A stretch of DNA of 64,000 nucleotides, taken from positions 12,542,150 through 12,606,149 of the forward strand of contig CAIIXF020000002.1 of NCBI GenBank assembly GCA_903813345.2. Reading direction: 5' to 3'. Position 1 is the stretch's first letter. Each line of letters starts with the position of its first letter. Origin of the DNA: Owenia fusiformis. Taxonomy: Eukaryota; Annelida; Polychaeta; Sabellida; Oweniidae. The notes beneath the pieces are model-generated. The model worked only from the letters and a program-made list of their open reading frames with translations, made no database searches and was not told the origin of the DNA. Shown here one piece after another: positions 11,700-24,866 of the stretch. The position numbers and the translations under genes were made by a program.

Positions 11700-13660
11700 G
11701 TGACAGAAAAAACGGATATAAATTTTTTGCTGATTTTTGTTACAAAATTATTTCAAGCCATCTGTCTCTCAGTCAATTAAAATGGCTGAAAAAAAAACGG
11801 ATATAATTTTTTGCCAATAATTTGCAACAAAATTATTTCATACAACTACTCTTTTTGTATTGATGTTGAACAAAAATAACTTGAAACTGGAATCCTATCG
11901 ACAGAGGTTTTAAGCAAATGGTCCAAAAGAGGATTTCGCGAGACAAATGGACAAATCAATGTTAACTAAAATGGCTGAAAATAAAAAAAACGGATATAAT
12001 ATTTTGCCGATTTTTTGTAACGAAATTATTTCATACAACTACCTTTTACAGTGACATGGCTTTTTACAATGCAGGACAGCTGAAATTATTTGTAAAGCTA
12101 GGAAATGGGCAAAAAGTGAATTTCGCGAAACAAGAATGGCAACCATTTTGAAAATAGGCGAGCTTTTGAACCAAGAGTCATAGGAGAGTTTTTTGTATTG
12201 ATGTTGAACAAAAATGACTTAAAATGGGAATCCTATCGACAGAGGGTTTAAGGTAAATGGTCCAAAAGTGGATTTTGCGAGACAGATGGACAAATCAATG
12301 TTAACTAAAATGGCTGAAAATAAATAAATGGATATAATTTTTCGCTGATTTTTCGTAACAAAATTATTTCATACATCTACTCTTTACATTGACATGGATT
12401 TTTACAATGTAGGACACTTGAAATTATTTGTAAAGCTAGGAAATGGGTCAAAAGTGAATTTCGCGAGACAAAAATGGTGGCCATTTTGAAAATAGGCGAG
12501 CTTTTGAACCAGGAGTCATAGGGGAGTTTTCTGAATTGATGTTTCAAACAGAAATAACTTAAAACAGGAATCCTATCGACAGAGGTTTTAAAACGTGCCA
12601 CAGAAAGTGGATTTCGCGAGTCAGATAGACAAATCAATGTTAACTAAAATGGCTGAAAATAAAAAGTGACGGCCATTTTGAAAATACTCTTTACATTGAC
12701 ATGGATTTTTACAATGTAGGACACTTGAAATTATTTGTAAAGCTAGGAAATGGGTCAAAAGTGAATTTCGCGAGACAAAAATGGCGGCCATTTTGAAAAT
12801 AGGCGAGCTTTTGAACCAGGAGTCATAGGGGAGTTTTCTGAATTCATGTTGAACAGAAATAACTTAAACTGGAATCCTATCGACAGAGGTTTTAAAACGT
12901 GCCACTGTTATTGACAGAAAGTGGATTTCGCGAGTCAGATAGACAAATCAATGTTAACTAAAATGGCTGAAAATAAAAAAATGGATACAATTTTTCGCTG
13001 ATTTTTTGTAACAAAATTATTTCATATATCTAATCTTTACATTGACATGGATTTTTACAATGTAGGACACCTGAAATTATTTGTAAAGCTAGGAAATGAG
13101 CCAAAAGTGAATTTCGCGAGACAAAAGTGACAGCCATTTTGAAAATAGGCGAGCTTTTGAACCAGGAGTCATAGGGGGGTTTTCTGTATTGATGTTGAAC
13201 AGAAATAACTTAAAACAGGAATCCTATCGACAGAGGTTAGCTAGGAAATGGGCTAAAAGTGAATTTCGTGAGACAAAAGTGACGGCCATTTTGAAAATAG
13301 GCGAGCTTTTGAACCAGGAGTCATAGGGGGGTTTTCTGTATTGATGTTGAACAGAAATAACTTAAAACAGGAATCCTATCGACAGAGGTTAGCTAGGAAA
13401 TGGGCTAAAAGTGAATTTCGCGAGACAAAAGTGACGGCCATTTTGAAAATAGGCGAGCTTTTGAACCAGGAGTCATAGGGGAGTTTTCTGTATTGATGTT
13501 GAACAGAAATAACTTAAAACAGGAATCCTATCGACAGAGGTTTTAAAACGTGCCACTATTGTTGACGGACGGACAGACGGACAGACGGACGTACGGACGG
13601 ACGGACGGACGGACAGACAGACGGACAGACAGACGGACAAGTGAGTGATTGCAAAAGCTC
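11700..13660. repeat. Modular tandem array A with (GGAC)n tail
   Basis: Tandem modules containing AAAATGGCTGAAAATAAAAA, GAAATTATTTGTAAAGCTAG, AATTTCGCGAGACAAAA, AAAATGGCGGCCATTTT and GGAATCCTATCGACAGAGG. The AGCTAGGAAATGG anchor occurs at 12097, 12434, 12741, 13087, 13239 and 13391, so module lengths are 337, 307, 346, 152 and 152 bp; the short ones lack the ATGGATATAATTTTTCGC half. The array ends in a GGAC/GACA microsatellite (13565-13640) and then a short CTCACCATGTGAGCT hairpin. No coding frame. Confidence 0.85.
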
Positions 13661-13679
13661 ACCATGTGAGCTAATAAGA

Positions 13680-15075
13680 AAGGCCACCATTTTCAAAATG
13701 ATTGCTCACTAGCTGAGTTGTCATCAGAAGAAGTAATATGCTTTTTAGTAGCCACATATAAATTTTCTTAAAATTGCACACACATACATGTAAATGGTGG
13801 CCATTTTTAAAAAGGCCCGCCTACTACCCAAAATGTCATAAGACAGTTTGCAATCCTTACGAGTATTCACATATCAAATATGAACAAAATCGCTCTCTTA
13901 CTTTTTGAGTTATAATAAAAAATATAGAATAACACACATGAAAATGGTGGCCATTTTTCAAAATGGACGACTACTCCCGAAAGTTTTATTAGACAATGTG
14001 CCATGCTTAAAGTATTCACATATCAAATACAAACAAAATTGCTCCAATACTTTTCGAATTATAGTAAAAAATGTAAAAATGATAGCCATTTTAAAATGGC
14101 CGCCTACTATGCGAAGTATCATGAGACCGTGTGCAAGGCTCATGAGTATTTACATATCAAATATGAACAAAATCGCTCCACTACTTTTCAAGTTATAGTA
14201 AAAAACGTAAAAATGGTGGCCATTTTTCAAAATGGCCGCCTACTACCCAAAGTGTCATTAGACAGTGTGCCATGCTTATAGTATTCACATAAAAAATATG
14301 AACAAAATAAAATATGAACAAAATCGCTCTACTACTTTTTGAGTAAAAGTAAAAAATGTAAAATAGCACACGTAAAAATGGCAGCCATTTTTCAAAATGG
14401 CCGCCTGCTACCCAAAACGTCATTAGACATTGTGCCATGCTTAAAGTATTCACATACCAAATATGAACAAAATCGCTCCACTACTTTTTGAGTTACATTA
14501 AAATATGTTAAAAAAACACACGTAAAAATGGCGGCCATTTTTCAAAATGGCCGCATACTACCCAAAATGTTATTAGACATTGTAAAAATGACGGCCATTT
14601 TTCAAAATGGCCGCATACTACCCAAAATGTTATTAGACATTGTGCCATGCTTCAAGTATTCACATACCAAATATGAACAGAATCGCTCCACTACTTTTCA
14701 AGTTACAGCAAAAATCGTAAAATGGCGTGCGAAGGCAGCCATTTTTCAAGATGGCTGCCATGTATTTCTTCTTTATTTACATTTCTAGCTTAATCAATGT
14801 CCTATATAACTTTTTTACATTCAAAACATATGGCTATTACAGTTTTATATGCAGAACCTAAATTACTGTAAAATTGGCACTAAAATGGCCGCCATTTTTA
14901 AATGAGCAGCCATTTTGAAAATCGGTTTTTTGAGCAGAACTTTTACCCACATTGGGTACCTGTGTACAAATATGAACAGAATCGGCCAACAGTATTTGAG
15001 TTATTGCCTGGACGGACGGACAGACAGACGGATGGACGGACGTACATACGGACAGATGGACGGACGGAGGCGTTC
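13680..15075. repeat. Modular tandem array B with (GGAC)n tail
   Basis: Repeats of ~130-160 bp, each with AAAATGG(C/T)GGCCATTTTTC followed by AAAATGGCCGCCTACTACCC, a CATTAGACA(G/T)TGTGCCATGC segment and a CAAATATGAACAAAATCGCT segment. Copies start near 13795, 13938, 14075, 14210, 14375, 14525 and 14585. Ends with a GGAC/GACA microsatellite at ~15010-15065. Short frames across it are repeat artefacts. Confidence 0.83.
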
Positions 15076-15429
15076 CCTATATTAATCCCATGAGTGTATT
15101 AGGTGACACAATTAAACAATGGGACATCTGCCAAGTTGGGTTTATACTTTCTGGAGACATTCTCTGCAACTGATGATACATACTTCCAGAATCAACCAAA
15201 ACATACATATATCAGTAATCTTGAATGTTTTTTATTGCTATTTCTTTAAAACATACGTATTTATCCACAGTTTATCAAGGATATTAACATTTCATTTTTC
15301 AAAAAAAGGATTGGTATCAATATGGTGACCTGAATATCAACAACGTTTTCTCTTTAATCAATTATTGAGAATGAAATAAATTATCTTTCCGAACCTTGTT
15401 GGAACAAAATAGCATATACAACATTTTCT

Positions 15430-15615
15430 TAGACCTCTCAATATTATAGTTATACAAAGGAAATTTTGGTTGATTTAACAAAAAGTATTCAAAAAATTAA
15501 AACAAAAACCCCCAAATTCGAATAAAATTAAGATAAACCTTTAATCATTAACACGATACTTTTTTTAAATCAACCAAACTTTCCTTTGTACAATAAGAAT
15601 ATTTAAGAGACCTAA
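15430..15615. mobile_element. Small foldback element
   Basis: Left arm from TTAGACCTCTCAATATTATA through ACAAAGGAAATTTTGGTTGA, and its approximate reverse complement on the right (TCAACCAAACTTTCCTTTGT ... AAGAGACCTAAA). Arms of ~60 bp are separated by ~60 bp of A-rich sequence. No clear target duplication, so a MITE assignment is tentative. Confidence 0.5.
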
Positions 15616-15942
15616 ACACGTTGTGTTTGTGTCATATAGTTCCAATGAGGTTCAGATAGATGTTTCATTTCATTCCAAACATATGATACCAGAACAAAAG
15701 TGTCTGATGTGTTTTCTAAAACAATATAAAGAAAAGGACAAAAGATGATCATTAAATTGACGATGTGTAAAATTTTCAGAATTTTGTGATGACTGGTTTA
15801 AGAAAAATGTGTGTTCAAAAAGTTCACCATATCGATACTTATCCTTTAAGTGACCTCAGGGGTGTCTATTGCCATTAGAGTCATTAGTTCTATCACTACA
15901 TGACGGAAAAATGCTATAGATTAGATGATGTTGACTCTAAAA

Positions 15943-16589
<647 letters not shown>

Positions 16590-17655
16590 CAATTTGAGGA
16601 CAGAAAATCCAAAATGGCCACCTTAAAATTTACCCAGAATGCAAAAAATTGTCAGTTCTAGATTTTCATACTAAGAACCACCCCTGAAAATTTGAAATTG
16701 ATCCGTCGCACAGTTAACCAGAAAACATGTAAACAAGATTCTACAGACACAACTTGAGGACGGAAAATCCAAAATGGCCACCTTAAAATTTACCCAGAAT
16801 GCCAAAAACTAATCAGATCTAGATTTTCATACTAAGAATCATCCCTGAAATTTTGAAATTGATCTACCAAACGGTTCACCTGAAAATGCGTAGACAAGAC
16901 TTTACAGACAAGATTTTAGGACGGAAAATCCAAAATGGCTGCCTTGACATTTACCCAGAATGCCCAAAAACTAATCAGATCTAGATTTCCATACTAAGAA
17001 TCATCCCTGAAATTTTGAAATTGATCTACCAAACGGTTCACCTGAAAACGCGTAGACAAGACTTTTCAGACAAGATTTTAGGATGGAAAAATCCAAAATG
17101 GCCGACAATAAAAAAGTGATTATGAGTTTTTGCTGATTTCTTTTTACAAAATTATCACATATAACTACTGTTAACAATAACATAGGCTTTTACAACAAAG
17201 TACACCTGAAATTATTTATAAAGCTACTAAATAGTTAAAGTATGAAAACTGAAAAACACCATTTAATATGATACAAAGTATTATCGCGCGCTAGCTTTTC
17301 TTAAAACATTCAAAATAGCTGACATGATTGAGCTAACAGGTCCAAAACCTAATCAGATCTAGAATGAAGTGAGCTGAAAAAGATTTTAAGTTTTAAAAGC
17401 AACTGTGAAGCTGTTTTTCTTAAAGTTTGCAGACAAGGATTTTAGCATTTGACTTCAAAATGGCCAACAGGAAGTAGGTATCGAGTTAATTTTTTTCATC
17501 CACATCTGTATGCACTCATAAGTTATCCCTGAAAATTTGAAGGTGATATCTGTAGCGGTTTTTGAGAAAACTGCCGGACATACGAACAGACAGACAGACG
17601 GACGCTAGGCCGCCAATATGGCACCACACTATGTGGTGGGGACATAAAAAGGAGT
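16590..17655. repeat. Modular tandem array C with GACA/GACG tail
   Basis: Modules of ~150-160 bp with CGGAAAATCCAAAATGGCC, CCTTAAAATTTACCCAGAATG, CTAGATTTTCATACTAAGAA and CCTGAAATTTTGAAATTGAT; copies start near 16600, 16760, 16920 and 17085, after which the order breaks down. It ends with CAGACAGACAGACGGACG (~17587-17605), then an ATGGCACCACACTATGTGGT hairpin. The layout matches arrays A and B. It lies in the intron between zinc-finger exons 3a and 3b. Confidence 0.78.
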
Positions 17656-17972
17656 CCTTTCATATTATGAAGGGGCACTTTATAATGTTCAATTATGTTA
17701 TCTGGGCTTTTGAGCAATGACATTGCCTTTCAGTAAAGCGAAATGTCTGGTGAGTGACAAACTAACCAATATGACAACCAAAACCAACCAACATGAATAT
17801 GTAACAAAACGTTTATTCATTAAGGATTTAAGCCCTGGACTCAGCGAAGTGTGGAATGATAATCATTTCTCAAAGGTGTAGTTTCAAACTTGAGATGCTG
17901 GGCATCGACTGCAAAGTTTAAGAAACAAGGCTTGAATGAAATAAATCGGCCACAATGAATTGCGTCTTGGGC
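17656..17972. other. Intronic sequence, nothing recognised
   Basis: Low-complexity AT-rich DNA between array C and a foldback MITE. No frame, hairpin or repeat worth annotating. Confidence 0.4.
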
Positions 17973-18384
17973 TTAAGGTACAGCTGGAAAGTAACATTTT
18001 GGTAAAAAATTGCTATACCTGCACATGTTATTTTCTGGTACAAAATAAAGTATGAAGGCATGTGTCAATTTCCTTGCTTTTTTCAGGAAAGTATCATTAC
18101 ATTGTCTTCTTTTAGAATACCTGGTAGGGGTTCAATGGGAACTCCAGGAAATTCTGATATTTCACACTTTCTATTTTTCCAAATTTTCTTTCAAAGTTTC
18201 CAGACAACACAGAAGCTTCCATTGACCTGTTTCCAGATATTCTAAAAGTAAACAGTGTAATGATACTTTCCTGAAAAAAGCAAGGAAATACACACATGAC
18301 TTCATACTTAATTTTGTACCAGAAAATAACATGTGCAGGTATAGCAATTTTTTACCAAAATGTTACTTTCCAGCTGAACCTTAA
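17973..18384. mobile_element. TTAA-flanked foldback MITE (AAGGTACAGC family), copy 1
   Basis: Nearly the whole 412 bp is one long imperfect palindrome: TTAAGGTACAGCTGGAAAGT at the left and ACTTTCCAGCTGAACCTTAA at the right, with the arms continuing for ~180 bp each. TTAA at 17973-17976 and 18381-18384 is the target duplication. A second copy in the opposite orientation is at 53998-54409. TTAA duplications are made by piggyBac and Kolobok transposases; which one mobilised it cannot be told from the ends alone. Confidence 0.85.
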
Positions 18385-18877
18385 ATTCTTTTCATACATT
18401 GTAAAATACTTTATACAATATCACTTAAAAGATATGAAATTACTAAAAAGAATATATTTTCAAGGAAACTTTATGCAAGGGTCAAGTTGTCACTTATGTT
18501 CGTGCCAATTGGTATCATAATTGTCACCCAATGACAACTTTTCAACACTTACATTTGACCTGCATACATGTAAGCATGTGGCTTGTTATTCCCACCATAA
18601 TACTATTTATAGAATTTTACTGAAATATGAACTTGATCAGCTTATCAGTTTTATTACTTTCAATGGAATCTAAAATGATCTTGCCAGGTTTTGTTGGTTA
18701 TATAATGCAATGCAGTTATATGAAATCCTGAGTTCTGATTGGCTGGTATTGGACACACCTTGCTTAGCTATGTGTGAATGTATGTTGCTAGCTATCAAGG
18801 GTGGTAAAAACGGAAATCCTGTCACCATTTTCCTAGAATATCTTTATCATTTTAGGAAATTACTCCCTGATAATTAG
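18385..18877. other. Intronic sequence, nothing recognised
   Basis: AT-rich DNA. A GAGTTCTGATTGGCTGGTAT segment near 18730 resembles a motif at ~49345 (ATTCTGATTGGTTGATGAG), a weak hint of a shared dispersed repeat. Confidence 0.35.
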
Positions 18878-19271
18878 TACATTTGTACAACATTCAAGTT
18901 CCTACAGGCCTACCATATTTCATGACCATCACAATGTTACAGCACTTTTAACAACATGCTCTTTCGGTAAACCTGTACCCATCATCAAAAATGTCCCTAC
19001 CTAACTTCAACCTGTGGTGATACACCAAATAAGAGTGTACCAGAATATCCTCAGGACAACTGCAGACCTCAAAAAGGAGATAATCCATGACATTCAGGCC
19101 ATACCTGCTGAAAAATGTAGTCAGATCATTGACAACCTGTTCAGATTTGCCAATGGCGCGATGGAGGCCACACTTGGGCATCTTGTTCAAAGTGCTGTAC
19201 CATTGTGATTATCAATTTGTTGGTCATGAAATATGGTTAGCTGGTAGGAAATTGAATGTTGTACAAATGTT
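18878..19271 (+). mobile_element. Short TIR element with Tc1/IS630-type transposase remnant
   Basis: Inverted ends of ~75 bp: CATTTGTACAACATTCAAGT...CATATTTCATGACCA at the left, mirrored by TGGTCATGAAATATGG...TTGAATGTTGTACAAATG at the right. The plus-strand interior has a 64-codon frame (19014-19208) whose RVYQN-LRTTADLKKEI and AIPAEKCSQIIDNLF pattern resembles the C-terminal tail of Tc1/IS630-type DDE transposases (a helix beginning L-x-x-x-I, then IP, then a closing GGH-like GHL). Only this tail remains; no catalytic residues. It therefore looks like an internally deleted, non-autonomous copy. Family inferred from memory of the tail pattern. Confidence 0.5.
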
Positions 19272-19728
19272 TTAAAGGCAAACAGATCTATAGGAGGTGA
19301 CAAAATTACAAGCAACATGCATAATTGACCTACCAATCTATTCCTTACAATATCAAATACAATATCTCTCAAAAGATTCACAATACATGTATGTTATAAA
19401 TTGGTGAAGTTATTAATGATTCAAAGTGCAAAAATGGGTGAAAATGTTTAAATTCTCCCAAATAATAAGAATGGTAACCCGATTCTTTTAGAAAAATAAT
19501 ACATTATTGTAAAAATCTTTCGTTTTCCTTGAATAAAGTATGCACTTTTGTGATTTTTAGAAAATAGACATGACAAGGAATGACATGAGCCAAAAATATT
19601 CTAAAATTGAAACAATTTTTTGTTTAGCCTGCTCGCTCTCTCTGATTCTCTCTTTAAATATCAGGGAGTAATTAACTAAAATAACAAAGATATGAGGATT
19701 GACCACCCTGTAGTACTTGGGGTTCCTC
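19272..19728. other. 3' side of zinc-finger exon 3a
   Basis: AT-rich stretch immediately downstream (minus strand) of the exon 3a stop, so probably its 3' untranslated region. No other structure seen. Confidence 0.45.
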
Positions 19729-20291
19729 CTAGCTGTCATTCAGTTGTTCTAGTTTAACATGTGGTGAGACAATTGCCACTGTGGTGTCTTCATTAGGGGT
19801 TCCCTCCAAGTGTCTATGCACTTGTTCCATATGATGCTTCATGTGATGTTTCAATCGGAATGACTTATCACAGAATGAACAATTAAAAGGTTTTTCTCCA
19901 GTATGGATCTGGTAGTGTCTTTTAAATGCTGTACTCCCACACAGGACTCTATGGCATAACTGACACTTATATTTCACCTCAGAGGCTTTGGATTTTCTGC
20001 TTAGTGGGTCCTTAGTGTTGATTATCTCAGAGGCCCCCATTGGAAGTGCAACACTTGGAAGTACGTGATTTGAGGCTCCTATGGGGATTGGAATCACTGT
20101 ATCATTGGCAGGAATGAGCTTGAATTGTTTCTGGTCAATTTTGGTGCTCATAGTTGATTGACTTGTTATTTGATCCTTAGTGTTTATTGTTGATTCGCTG
20201 GATGTTTGATTCTTAATGTTCATGGAGGAAGGAAGAAGACTGTTGATTTGTTCCTGGTAGAAACTGGGGTGCGGCGTGTATTCACCATATT
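19729..20291 (-). CDS. Zinc-finger gene, terminal exon 3a
   Basis: Acceptor ...TTGCCTTTCAG precedes 20291; the first two bases complete a Glu codon with the G from exon 2, and the frame continues for 188 codons to the stop at 19729. After ~115 residues of Ser/Thr/Gln/Asn-rich sequence with an imperfect duplicated ten-residue motif (TKDQITSQST type) come two C2H2 fingers: C-x2-C-x12-H-x3-H (CQLC...HYQIH), a TGEKPF linker, and C-x2-C-x12-H-x4-H (CSFC...HMEQVH). A 24-residue tail follows. Ligands are intact. The linker and spacing are those of DNA-binding C2H2 fingers. In-frame ATG at 20223 is internal, not the start. Confidence 0.85.
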
Positions 20292-21946
20292 CTGAAAGGC
20301 AAAATGCGTCTATATCCTACTGCCCACACATACTCATTATATATAATATTCTGACCATACCTGTTAGTTCACATAATTGTGATGTAATCAATATAAAATT
20401 AATTCATTTTTACAAGTATGACAGACTACCGCGTTGAGAAATGATTTCAAATTATGACAGAAATTTTTATTCAAAAGTTAGGAATATAACATATTAGAAT
20501 TACATGTTGGTTTTTATAGATATTACTTTTAATTATTGTTCTTAACACTTGATATGTGCCACCATATTGTGCCCTTTATAGTGTTTCCATGTGCATAAGT
20601 GCTGTATTTTTGTATATAAAGTACATTGTTTTTCCCCAGTAAATAAATAAAGGAAAAATAGTATAAAGGGGTCAGATCAAAATGATAATGTTTTTGATAT
20701 ACAGTGGATATTTAGATAAGTTCACCTGAGAAAATAATTCTCAGCTCAACCTATTGATGATACTTGGAGTAAATAGGTTTGTTTAAAAACCCTCAAGAAT
20801 TCATTGCCCTGGATTTACATGAATCAAAACTTAAAATCTCCAAACATGGATATTTTGACACATCCAATTATTAAGAGAATTACAAATATCTATCAAATCA
20901 ACAGTAGAATTTTACTTTTAATTGCCTCTAAATGGGATGACTTTCTCTTGTGTAAGTTATTGAACTAAGTAAGTTAGTCAGGTCATGACTAATAATTTAT
21001 CTTTGTCATGACTCATTTTTAAATGTTCAAGATTGATCAGTCTCATTGAGAATTCCATTCCTATCTGTGAAGTATGCCAATCAATTGTTGACGGGGCTTG
21101 GCCTGTCCATGATTGGTCATTGTCATTTAGTTTTTCAATCCTGCGATATATGGCCAACTGCTAAAACTTGCATTTTTGGTTGCTTTAGACTGCTTCTGGG
21201 CATCAACATTTCAGGCAAACTGCATATCTATTCAATTTGAAATGTTTACAGACGCAAGAGACTTAAGTGTGAAGATCTGATTTGGTTTTCTGGTATAATT
21301 GATAAATTTCATGGTGGCCATTTTGCTTTTCAAAGTGTGATATTTATCATTGGGTGTCTTGTGTCCAGTGATTAGATAGTTTATATTTTATTCAAGAACT
21401 TAGTGGGGTTATATCAAAATAATGTCACTACCTCAGTCAATAGGAATAGAAAACCGTGGAATGGGATGAATGACATCCTCGTAAACAGGTGTCCAGAACA
21501 GAATCCATACCTCCTTATTCCCCCTGCTATAACCAATTTGGAAGCACCTGATTAAACTCAATCATGTGATCTAATTATGAACCAATGATATATACATGTG
21601 TTACCAATGATATCATTGAATATGAAGTCAACAATTTTGAAGTGGCGTACAGATTTCATGTGCATGTAATTTATACCAATAGTTTATTGTAATTGCTAAA
21701 ATAATGAGATCCAAGCAAGCATACATTATATAGCTTATGAAAAAACTTACATGTCCTCAATCATGCATAACTGGAATGATTTTTGAGACAGCTTTGAAAG
21801 AATTTGATTTGAATTGTTGTAATGTAAAAGCATGCCAGAGCAGGAAGGTATGTAAGAGATAATTTGATTGGCTGTCTCATAGATGCGACAGCGAATCAGG
21901 TTGCGAGTTCTTAATCCTGGAAATACTAACTCACAGTATATCTCAC
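20292..21946 (-). other. Intron between exons 2 and 3a
   Basis: Bounded by donor GTGAGA (21946-21941) and acceptor TTTCAG. AT-rich, with no coding frames or repeats recognised apart from short runs. Confidence 0.6.
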
Positions 21947-22291
21947 CTGAACTTTGATCTGTTTGATTATCTGTTGAGTTTTGTGATATATTGTCTCCCA
22001 TCCAGGTTGTCTCTGCAGTTGAATCTCCCTGGTATCCCCCTATCTCTTCATCCTCATCCAGCTCTAAAGCAATGTGCTCTTGCTTCACTTTCACAATGTC
22101 TGTCTCCTCATCAGGAGTTGAATCAAACTTAATTTGTTTGCTTAAAGAATGTTCAGGAGACTCTTTGGTGATGTTGTCAAATTCTAAAAGTTTTCTCTTA
22201 ATGGTAACTGGACTTCTTGAAGCTTCTATTTCTGGCACTTTGTTCAATCTCTCAGGTGATGTTGGGTCATCTGCTGAACATGGAACAAATG
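21947..22291 (-). CDS. Zinc-finger gene, exon 2 (acidic linker)
   Basis: Acceptor ...CATTTTTTAG precedes 22291 and donor CAG|GTGAGA follows 21947. The exon is 345 nt, entered and left in phase 1. It encodes ~115 residues with no folded domain visible: a TSPERL segment, an RSPVTIKRKLLEF basic patch that could serve in nuclear import, then an acidic stretch (ALELDEDEEIGG) preceded by VKVKQE, which looks like a sumoylation-type psi-K-x-E site. It ends in an Asn/Gln/Ser-rich tail. Reading through the donor would add ~67 residues to a stop at 21747; this could be a retained-intron form but has no supporting feature. Confidence 0.78.
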
Positions 22292-24866
22292 CTAAAAAAT
22301 GAAAAATACATTTGTGATTATGTCTGTAGGCACATGTATAAATTAGACTAGAAATAAAATTGTATATGTGAGAAAGTACATAATAAAATGGCAATATTTG
22401 ACAGATAAAACAATACTAAACATTATCTCGAGCAATTGATATGAAATATGTCTTAACCAATAAAGTTTAAATCACTTTGGCTTATATTGTAGTCTTACTC
22501 AATGTTATCGAAGTGTCATAGGCTATGTGAAACTTTTTATTTCAATTTCAAAAAGTTGTTTTTGAAGGACTTTTTGTTCAAAAAATCGTGAATTTCTTTA
22601 AAACTAACTTTTAGAGGTTACACATATCTTTTAATAAGGAATAATTCATACCAATGCACAGCATTCATCTTCACATGTTTTTTGCCGAAACAATTGAGAA
22701 AATCGTTTCATTAATAAGCTAGATATGAACTCATCAATCCATGAAATGATTCAGAGAAAAATGCATTTCAAAATTTTAGTTCTCATAGAAACCAATGGTA
22801 CAACAATATCTAAAACATAATTTATTCTTTCTTTTAACCTGGTTAGACAATCAAAATTGATTTATTTTTGAAGTTAAAGATATGCTAAGCAGATAAGTAG
22901 GTCAGTATTACATAATCATGAAATGAATAAGTCTGAAAATGCAATTGGTCAGAATGTACTAAAACCTGCTTGAAACTGAAAAACATTGCCTGCTCTATTC
23001 CACACAATTTGAAGGCTTTTGAAATTCGGAGTAACAATGAATAAGTGCCTGTATATAATCATTGCATAGACAACACTTAATGTAGTGTTTATCAGATGTA
23101 TTGAGTTGACCAAAATACTCCTTTGTTTACTACATACTGGACTACATACTGGCACCCTTACATATATGTTACTGTACATATTGTAGAATTATCCCATAAG
23201 AGCTTTGCAAAATCAACATCTTATACTATCAACGTAATAGACGGCTTGCTCAACCTTACAAGCAAACTATTATAGACAAATTTGAAAATAAGACTGATAT
23301 TGTCACATTGAATTATGATAATAAGTTAATAATATTTTTTGTGATATTTTGCACCGGTATTACCATGCACAGTAGTATAATACACAGGGTTACCCTAAAT
23401 TGTAGAAGCATGAATGTGTTTCTTATAATTAATTAATTCATATATCCCAAGGATTTCACCTGCTCCCTTCCTGACCGAACCTTGTTTGATTTTTGATTTT
23501 TTACAATAAAATAAACTACTCTTTTTGACATCTTATCATTTTTATTTCCATATGTTATTGACGTGAGAACTCAAATGATCAATGGGAAAATAATGCTAAA
23601 CTTGCACACTGAAATAGGTATTCCAGCAGGCCTTGGAAAATATGGCTAGAAAAAGATGCTACACCTAAGGGCTACAGGTGGACAAACTATTCCCCCAGAA
23701 AAGTATTTTAAGGTCAGATCACTAAATTCATGATTGCATTGAATATCTACTGCTACATTGTTTAATATGCATTATAATAGATCGATTTGATGGTAAGAAC
23801 TAGTATGTGATATGATCGATTTTACCTTTTTGTCATCATTGCTTAGGAATACAATGATACCATTCCAATTAATGATAACTCACTTATTGTATTACTTGTG
23901 CTTGATACACATGCTGGAAGATATGCTTTTAAAAGTAAAAAAAAGTAAACCATTACCAAAACTATGGTTACCCTGTAGTAGTGAAAGGCACATTAAAAAT
24001 GAATATCACCCCCTTCAATCTATTTTTACAGGTTTTTATGATTATTTCACATTTTTCTATATTTTGCGTAACCAGGATGGTGAATTTTCTTCATTTTTCT
24101 TCAAACATTTTGTCTTGCCAATATTTATTATACCTGTCAATTTCAAGAAAACCGCACCGCTACGTTTGAAAATAATTCAAATTATGTCGTTTTTCCCATT
24201 GAGCTCCATTATAAAAATGGAATTTTCAAACTTAATATTTTAAAATTCTACGTGGTGAAAAGTTGCATATTGAGTAGTTAGTTAATGTAATGGTGTAAAA
24301 AATTCAAAACAAAAAGGAATAAAGAAAAAATGCCACGGGGAAGTCTCATTAACATATCTTTAAGCATATTTTATTATTGAAACAGTGTGTCCTTTGTTAA
24401 ATCTTTGGATAGGTGTTAAAAAGTTAATCTTTTTTGAAATGTATGGTGGAATATTTGATGGTTAAAAGATTTCAATTTTTTGGAAAAATGGCGGGAAATT
24501 TGAATATTTGAGAAATGAAAGCTGATAACTTTTTTAAAAAAATCTTTTTTTTCAAAATATCTCTAAAATAACTGTTAAAGTCATGACAAATAGTAAATGA
24601 ATGATAAAAACATATTTTCAAACATTACACGGCGTTAGGTGCACACAATACAGTATCATTACAGTATTTACTATTAACACAGCTTAATTTAAAAGGAAGC
24701 AAATACTAAAATTACACACTGCTAGGTTTAAAAATTTAATGATGTTTTCATGATTGTTACATTTGGTTGATCATTATTTGACTATCATTGCACAAAGATC
24801 AGTAGGCCTATATACATTCATGTTAGCAAAGTTATAAAAACGTTGATTGGTAATCATTTTATGTAC
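22292..24866 (-). other. Intron between exons 1 and 2
   Basis: 2.6 kb of AT-rich sequence with donor GTACAT at its 5' end. A 143-codon plus-strand frame (23812-24243) is hydrophobic, low in complexity and has no recognisable domain; I treat it as chance. No transposon ends identified. Confidence 0.55.

Noticed and set aside
21947-21990. Second acceptor-like TTTCCAG shortly after the exon 2 donor (minus strand)
   Set aside because: It would define an intron of under 30 bp, too short to be spliced.
23812-24243. 143-codon plus-strand frame
   Set aside because: Phe/Leu/Ile-rich translation of AT-rich intron; no conserved motif and no promoter or splice context.
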